A DNA stretch of 14,273 nucleotides from positions 1 to 14,273 of the forward strand of contig JAAVTG010000517.1 of NCBI GenBank assembly GCA_011947345.1, read 5' to 3'. The translations under genes and the position numbers were made by a program. Positions 10,131-14,273 of this stretch are shown one piece after another (position 1 is the first letter of the stretch; every line of letters begins with the position of its first letter). This DNA comes from Phytophthora quininea. Taxonomy: Eukaryota > Oomycota > Peronosporomycetes > Peronosporales > Peronosporaceae. Below the pieces are notes generated by a model, which worked only from the letters and a program-made list of their open reading frames with translations, was not told the origin of the DNA and made no database searches.

Positions 10131-10682
10131 ACGCCTGGGGAAAGCGCTTCCGGGGCCGCCGCAGCAGAGCCACGACTAATAGGGGTTAGGCGGAGGCGAA
10201 TAGGCTCTCCTTGGCAATATTGCGGTTTAGCACGCGCCGCGAATCAATCCCTTTCGGGCAACACACACTCCTTGCCCTTGCCAACGAACGCTCGCACACA
10301 TTGCTCACCGCGTTCACCGAACTAGCATAATCCAGACACAAACACAAGTCTTACCTCTGGATGTCCAGGAGCTTGAGCGGCTTGAGTAGTCGGTGGAAAA
10401 TACTGTTCTGTTTAGTGTAGCCCTTCGGCCTTATCATTTCCTATGTCTTTCAGTATGTCCTATACAAATATACAGTGAACGAAGATTCGTTTTAGATCTC
10501 GGCGACCCTCTGCGAAGATTCGAACCGTCGCCGTCCACGGGAGTCGCGCAACCTCGCGAGAGCCTATAGTAGGTCCGCCTAGCCTAGTATAGCCTGATTT
10601 CAGACTAGTCTAGGTGTTTGCTAGGGTAGGCCATCCAGTCATCGCATAGCCTCAGACTCGGCGCTGGCTTGACTTAGTTTCA

Positions 10683-11700
10683 GTATGGGGACCAAAGCGA
10701 AGAATCGCTACACCACACGAACTCCTGCTCGTATGGAAATGCTGCATCTTGAAGCACCACCACACGTAAGTTCTCCAAGAGTTCGATAAATCCCCGTGCT
10801 GCTAAATTTCTTTCCCACTCTTCAGCTAATATTTTTTTCGTACACCTCCAGATTGGGAAAAACCCGTGCTTGAAGTTCTCTCGGAGGATCTAAAGTAGCA
10901 TGTTCCAAGTAGCACAACCGTGAGCGTGGAGGGGTGACCGGAAAGCGCTCGAATCGCCTCTCGTGCAAGCGGTGCAGAGCAAACTGCCTCTACAGTATCC
11001 AGACCCCACCTGCCACGCCTGCGAGTTTGAGAAATATCGATATCGCAGCTTTCCAGTTGCCGCACGCCTTGCTGGCGATTGATGTGTTTTTATTTTGTTG
11101 TTGAAGGTTAGCCCAAGATGGTTAGAAACTCTTTCATAACTTTTTGTGGGTTTTATATGATATTGATTTTGTGCGATCACGACCACACAAGAACTGGATA
11201 TCGTACCAGACTTTGGGGAGTTGGAACGAGGGAAATGGCTCCGAATCAACATGAAAACGCTCGAATAAGTAAAACGCTATGGCTCCAACAGGAAAACCTT
11301 TGTTGCAAATGAAGTTGACATGTTGCAGTTCTCCAAACGTGTTTGTTTTACCCTGCTGAATCAGTAAAACGAGTGCGATGCAGATCTGATACCCCTCGTG
11401 ATCAAGCTCCTGTGAGAACATGTCGGCCAATTCAAATATTTTCTCCGCGCAGTAAGCCGTAATGAGATGCTAAAAACGCTGCTCTTCCGCGGATGTCGTT
11501 CAAATCAAAGAAAGCGTCACAGATCTACCGGAACTAAGCTTCAGAGTGGTAGCCATAGAGAAGAGAACCATCGCCACGATCCTGATAGTTTTGTTTTTCG
11601 TTGTTGTTGCTTGAGCCTGAACATTCTTTATCAACTGCTGAACGGCCGAATGTTTAAGGCAGTACAATAGGGTTGCGCGCTCACTTGATTCAATCTGCAC
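10683..11700 (-). pseudogene. Crypton transposase, recombinase half (DUF3504-like tyrosine recombinase)
   Basis: Reading down the minus strand: NYQDRGDGSLLYGYHSEA then two stops; FDLNDIRGRAAFLASHYGLL with RGENI (candidate catalytic Arg codon 11447-11449) then a stop; DMFSQELDHEGYQICIALVL; PVGAIAFYLFERFHVDSEPF; WYDIQFL; SISYKTHKK. After two further frame changes comes a KTH..NRQQG block (His codon 11082-11084, Arg codon 11075-11077), then RRRGRWGLDTVEAVCSAPLA and REAIRALSGHPS, and finally ENLRVVVLQDAAFPYEQEF, ending near 10690. This is the H-x-x-R and GRW order of Crypton-type recombinases. The expected catalytic Tyr, normally near the C-Y-S/L position after GRW, appears as Cys (codon 10979-10981). 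The 5' end and start codon are not resolved. The Ser-rich, stop-free frame at 11690-11956 is not assigned. Confidence 0.82.
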
Positions 11701-11982
11701 TTGTACAGCGCTGTCGCTTGGCTACGTGTTGCAGACAGCGTAGTACAGTCGTGTGGTATCGACGCCGTCGACCAGCACGTTCTTGCTCGTAGTACTTAAC
11801 TTGATTTTTGACTACCGTGCATGATTTTTGACTACCGTGCATGTGACTTGGTTTGACTATGCTCTGGGTGCTTTTCAACCTGATTTTTCCTTGTTTGCCT
11901 TTGGAGCGCTCACTATCGGACTCGCGCTCTAGCGGACGGATTTCGCGCCTCTCCACCCGTATCTTATCTTGTCGCTCAAAGC
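11701..11982 (+). promoter_or_regulatory. Upstream region of the acidic membrane-protein gene
   Basis: This stretch lies between the last recognisable Crypton sequence and the ATG at 11983, so it should contain the promoter of the plus-strand gene. It includes the tandem 20-bp duplication. GCTCACTATCGG near 11908-11919 loosely resembles the oomycete initiator (TCAYTYY), but it mismatches at the sixth base of that core. A pyrimidine-rich 5' leader directly precedes the ATG. Promoter position is inferred, not shown. Confidence 0.3.
11802..11841 (+). repeat. Tandem duplication of a 20-bp unit
   Basis: TGATTTTTGACTACCGTGCA occurs twice with no gap (11802-11821 and 11822-11841) and without mismatches. 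It lies about 140 bp upstream of the ATG at 11983 and near the outer edge of the Crypton remnant. Perfect identity implies a recent duplication. Confidence 0.9.
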
Positions 11983-13128
11983 ATGGTGCTCTCTGTGAAG
12001 AAGACGCTGGCGCTGGCGCTGTGCGTGTCCACGATGGCCGCGTCGGACCTGGTGCAGCCGTCGAACGCGCTGCGGCCGCACCCTCGCCGCGCGCTGGCGG
12101 GCATCCACCACACGACGCAGTACGCGCCCAAGGTGGTCAAGCAGCCGGCGCAAACGACCTCGGACGACACCACGGACGAGGAGGACTCGTACGACTCGTA
12201 CGACGTGGACGGCTCGTACGAGACGCAGCTGCAGGGCTCGGACGAGGCGGACGTGACTCTGGACGGCAGCGAGGAGCTGGAGATCGACAGCTCGCAGGAT
12301 ATCGACCTGGATATGAGCGGCGACGGCGACGGCGACGTGGACGTCGACTTAGGCCCCGGCGACGGGCTCGACTACACCGGCGACGGCGACCAGGAGCTGG
12401 ACCTGTCGGCCTCGGACTCGCTGGACTTCTCGGCCTCGGCCAGTCTGGACGCCGGCGGCGAGCTGGACGCGTCCGTGGAGCTGGACGACGGCTCGGTGGA
12501 CGTGACCATCGACGACGACGACGACTACAACCAGGAGCTCGAGTTTGAAGAGGGCGAAATCGTGGACGAGATCATCGACGTGCCCGAAGGAGCCAAGTCC
12601 ATCCACCTGCGCGTGCACAAGGGAAACGTAGACCTGGACATTGTCAAGGACGCCCCCGTCCAGAAGAAGAAGAAGGAGGCCAAGAAGGAAACCCAGCCGG
12701 AGCAGAAGAAGGAAGAGGACAAGAAGCAGGAGGAGGCCAAGCCCCAGCAAGAGGAGCAGAAGAAGAAGGAGGAGACGTCTGCCGTCGAGGAGCAGAGCGT
12801 CTCGTACGCCGCCGAGGCCAAGCAGTGGATCGAGGAGAACGGCAGCAAGCCCGCCGTGCTCGGCGGTCTGATCGGTGCCGCAGTCGGCATCGTGGGCATC
12901 GCCGGCGTGGCCATCGCCAAGAGCCGCAAGCGCACGTCGGCCAAGTCGGTGCTGGCCGCGGACGTGGAGGCCGAAGAGGCTGCCGCCGCTGCCGAGGAAG
13001 ACGCTGACGCGTCAGAGTCTGACAGCGACTCCGACAGCGACGAGGACGTGGAGGCCGGCGTGACGGCACTCACGGAGGAGGACAAGGACGAGGACAAGAA
13101 GCCGAGCGTCGTGGAAGGCTCGGTGTAA
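11983..13128 (+). CDS. Acidic single-pass type I membrane protein, 381 aa, unknown function
   Basis: An uninterrupted, strongly GC3-biased frame starts at ATG 11983. Residues 1-20 form a secretory signal (two Lys, then the core TLALALCVSTMAA). Residues about 62-200 are dominated by Asp, Glu, Ser and Gly with repeated D-x-D and G-D-G-D patterns, suggesting divalent-cation binding or a highly charged surface domain. A short beta-like stretch (VPEGAKSIHLRVHKGNVDLD) follows, then a Lys/Glu/Gln-rich helical stalk to about 275. Residues 291-312 are a Gly/Ala/Val/Ile membrane helix with GxxxG spacing (G294, G298, G302), bounded by KSRKR as a stop-transfer. The cytoplasmic tail is again very acidic (SESDSDSDSDEDVE). 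The predicted topology is lumen/outside N-terminus. I do not recognise a family; a cell-surface or vesicle protein is plausible. No RxLR motif is present. Start choice: first ATG, giving a complete signal peptide. Confidence 0.9.
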   Translation: MVLSVKKTLALALCVSTMAASDLVQPSNALRPHPRRALAGIHHTTQYAPKVVKQPAQTTSDDTTDEEDSYDSYDVDGSYETQLQGSDEADVTLDGSEELEIDSSQDIDLDMSGDGDGDVDVDLGPGDGLDYTGDGDQELDLSASDSLDFSASASLDAGGELDASVELDDGSVDVTIDDDDDYNQELEFEEGEIVDEIIDVPEGAKSIHLRVHKGNVDLDIVKDAPVQKKKKEAKKETQPEQKKEEDKKQEEAKPQQEEQKKKEETSAVEEQSVSYAAEAKQWIEENGSKPAVLGGLIGAAVGIVGIAGVAIAKSRKRTSAKSVLAADVEAEEAAAAAEEDADASESDSDSDSDEDVEAGVTALTEEDKDEDKKPSVVEGSV

Positions 13129-13370
13129 GTGCGCGTCGAGTGGACTCTGTGAGGACCTGCTCGGCAATTGGGACGGCCCCGTTAACGAACGTATTCTAGG
13201 ATGGAAGATGTCCTCTATGTAATTGCTTTTTCCGTGTTATGCTTGCCTGCCATGCGCATCGAGTCTGCCTGCTTCGGTCGCGTCCGTAGGAGTGTGCACT
13301 TGTGCACCATGAAAATGAAGAGTGAGCTTTGAATAATATATACTACGTAGTAGCGGCCATCCCCTTGGCA

Positions 13371-13876
13371 ATGGCACGGCGGGTGTATGGGATTGGCGTG
13401 GACGTGGCGCTGGTGCCGCGTTTCGAGCGGAGCTTCGCGCGCTTCGGGACTCGACTGCTGCGTCGCGCCTTCCATCCGACCGAGATCGACGAGTTCTACG
13501 CGCGGCCGATCGGCGAGCGCGCGGCCTTCCTGGCGTCCCGCTGGGCGGTCAAGGAGGCGGCGTTCAAGGCCTTCCAGCGCTACCGCGTGCTGTTCCCTGA
13601 GATTTACGTGGAGAAGAAGGGGTTGGAAAGGGCCGCAGTGCCCACCGCTCTGCCTGTGACGCAGAACTCCAAGGCGCTGCGGCTGCAGTTCGCTGGGGCG
13701 ACAGCAGCACTGGCCAAGCAGCTGCGACTTGTGGTATTGGAAGAGCTCTCGTCACTTTTTGCTGTTAAAATGGCTTCTCACTTGCTCTGTGGTGGTAGGA
13801 ATCGCACGTATCGCTTTCACACGATGGGGACTACGCGGTGGCCTACGTGTTGCTCCAACAGCTGGATGAACCATGA
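13371..13876 (+). CDS. AcpS-type holo-[acyl-carrier-protein] synthase (4'-phosphopantetheinyl transferase), 2 exons, 146 aa
   Basis: This enzyme moves 4'-phosphopantetheine from CoA to a serine of apo acyl carrier protein. Exons are 13371-13733 and 13799-13876; the intron 13734-13798 (65 nt, GTATTG...GTAG) is phase 0. Exon 1 starts MARRVYGIGVDVALVPRFER, with the metal-binding Asp11 of the GxGxD motif, and has FLASRWAVKEAAFKAF, with Glu62 of the WxxKEAxxK motif. Exon 2 supplies the C-terminal HVSLSHDGDYAVAYVLL block and the stop at 13874-13876. Without splicing this block is lost and the frame runs on into nonsense. The donor could also be three bases earlier (13731) without changing the frame. 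Length matches single-domain AcpS enzymes. There is no obvious N-terminal targeting extension, so a mitochondrial location, the usual place for this type in eukaryotes, is not shown. It converges on the next gene, with 71 bp between the stops. Confidence 0.9.
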
Positions 13877-13947
13877 CTTCGAAGGGCTCCTGAACTGCCT
13901 TGCGAACACTCGATCGATGCTCTACAGCCATAGTACTGATGCAAAAG

Positions 13948-14273
13948 TTATTCCTCATCACCAATATCACCCCGCACTTTTGTCTGTCCATGCTTCTGCT
14001 TTCGCTTTTCACGCTTCCGTCGCTTTCGGTTTTCCCTCTGCGTTGCTGACAGAGCCTTGCGCTTCCTCCCGGCACCTGCCGAAGGGCTTGACGCTCCAGC
14101 GATATCGTTCGCAGCAGATTGGGGTGGAGATTCAGCTTTTGATACATCAATCACTTCCCTTCCAACTTTCGTTGATTCCTCCCCACCAGCTCTGTCAGCG
14201 CGCTCGAAGTATGCCACAAAGAACCCATTCGTCGAGTCCTCGAGGCCGTTTGCACGCACCAGCGCCTTGGCCT
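13948..14273 (-). CDS. C-terminal end of an NSUN5/NOP2-like rRNA cytosine-C5 methyltransferase (partial)
   Basis: The open frame enters from the right edge and ends at 13948; its true start is outside the window. The first visible residues read AKALVRANGLEDS then TNGFFVAYFERAD. A GFFVA-x-FE strand close to the C-terminus is the typical last beta strand of RsmB/NOP2/NSUN-type m5C RNA methyltransferases. It is followed by a Ser/Ala-rich linker and a strongly basic tail (GRKRKALSATQRENRKRRKR, then more Lys/Arg), as expected of a nucleolar RNA-binding protein. The SAM-binding core and catalytic cysteines lie beyond the window, so family membership rests on one motif plus the tail. NSUN5 fits slightly better than NOP2 by eye. 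Confidence 0.55.
   Translation of the reverse strand, partial: AKALVRANGLEDSTNGFFVAYFERADRAGGEESTKVGREVIDVSKAESPPQSAANDIAGASSPSAGAGRKRKALSATQRENRKRRKREKRKQKHGQTKVRGDIGDEE

Larger units (their letters stand above)
9863..10682. mobile_element. ~0.82-kb non-coding insertion inside the Crypton gene; possible solo LTR
   Basis: Crypton coding sequence stops near 10690 (SLWSP) and resumes near 9855 (HLKQHKIFDDSF), so the DNA between is inserted. On the plus strand the insert can be framed as 5'-TGTGGTGTAGGAATTACC...TTAGTTTCA-3', with the TG...CA ends typical of LTRs. The flanking five bases are GTGAG and GTATG, which is not a convincing duplication. An alternative right end is the ATATACA near 10473, followed by GTGAA, a better match to GTGAG, but that would leave 200 bp unexplained. 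The segment has no protein-coding frame and contains inverted repeats. A retroelement LTR is the best guess; a non-autonomous element is an alternative. Confidence 0.4.
9193..11700 (-). mobile_element. Crypton-type (tyrosine recombinase) DNA transposon remnant
   Basis: Two halves of one minus-strand transposase gene lie in the right order. The recombinase core is at 10683-~11600 and the coiled-coil plus GCR1_C DNA-binding tail at 9193-9862. Known biology: Cryptons are DNA transposons moved by a tyrosine recombinase, and the fungal/oomycete CryptonF group carries a C-terminal GCR1_C domain. The copy has several frame changes and in-frame stops, and an 0.8-kb insertion splits it. The right-hand (5') boundary is not defined: recognisable protein fades above about 11600, and 11700 is an estimate. 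No terminal repeats or target duplication were found. Confidence 0.8.

Noticed and set aside
10500..10600. tRNA gene on the minus strand, based on GGTTCGAATC
   Set aside because: The T-arm stem does not pair, no acceptor stem or anticodon arm can be built, and it lies inside the insertion.
10685..10774. Plus-strand exon starting MGTKAKNRYTTRTPA with a perfect GTAAGT donor
   Set aside because: The minus strand of the same bases encodes the legible Crypton segment ENLRVVVLQDAAFPYEQEF, so the plus reading is a shadow.
12073..12105. RxLR effector motif in the 381-aa protein (LRPHPRRAL)
   Set aside because: The spacing is not R-x-L-R, and the protein has a membrane helix and cytoplasmic tail, unlike a secreted effector.
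12349..13097. Long antisense open frames over the acidic protein gene
   Set aside because: They are low-complexity Ser- or Leu-rich mirrors produced by the biased codon use of the sense gene.
1..14273. CRISPR arrays, rRNA genes, bacterial operons or prophage
   Set aside because: No regularly spaced repeats or RNA gene structures are present, and intron-containing eukaryotic genes fill most of the window.

Overview
The window looks like a piece of an oomycete (Phytophthora/Pythium-type) nuclear genome. The evidence is short spliceosomal introns of about 53-80 nt with GT...AG ends inside recognisable domains, GC-rich third codon positions, eukaryote-only protein families, and a decayed Crypton-type tyrosine-recombinase transposon carrying a GCR1_C DNA-binding tail, a combination known from fungi and oomycetes. 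The organism call is inference; no sequence search could be run.

Layout. Positions 1-7611 hold four genes packed head-to-tail on the minus strand. In window order they are: (i) the 5' part of a nephrocystin-3-like P-loop NTPase gene that runs off the left edge (1-~862); (ii) a complete four-exon PPPDE/DeSI-type cysteine isopeptidase of 177 residues (901-1642); (iii) a large eight-exon gene for a protein of about 1050 residues with three cyclic-nucleotide-binding-like modules and an unrecognised C-terminal part (1752-5404); (iv) a clean three-exon gene for a 640-residue coiled-coil protein (5562-7611). Intergenic gaps are only about 40-160 bp. Positions 7955-9128 contain exon-like pieces of an unrecognised minus-strand gene that I cannot join into one frame.

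Positions 9193-~11700 are a minus-strand Crypton remnant. Its recombinase half (10683-~11700) and its coiled-coil/GCR1_C half (9193-9862) are separated by a roughly 0.82-kb non-coding insertion (9863-10682) with TG...CA ends and several inverted repeats, perhaps a solo LTR. From 11983 the genes lie on the plus strand: a GC-rich, highly acidic, single-pass membrane protein of 381 residues (11983-13128), then a two-exon AcpS-type phosphopantetheinyl transferase (13371-13876). At the right edge is the C-terminal end of a convergent minus-strand gene resembling an NSUN5/NOP2-type rRNA m5C methyltransferase (13948-14273).

The genes do not form one pathway. The NTPase and the cyclic-nucleotide protein belong to family types often tied to cilia or signalling, which would fit a zoospore-forming organism, but that link is weak. 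A striking technical feature is that the left 5 kb has at least five places where a conserved domain continues in another frame as if exactly one base were missing, often in a short C/G run. I read these as likely assembly or base-call deletions rather than gene death, while the Crypton also has true in-frame stops and larger damage.
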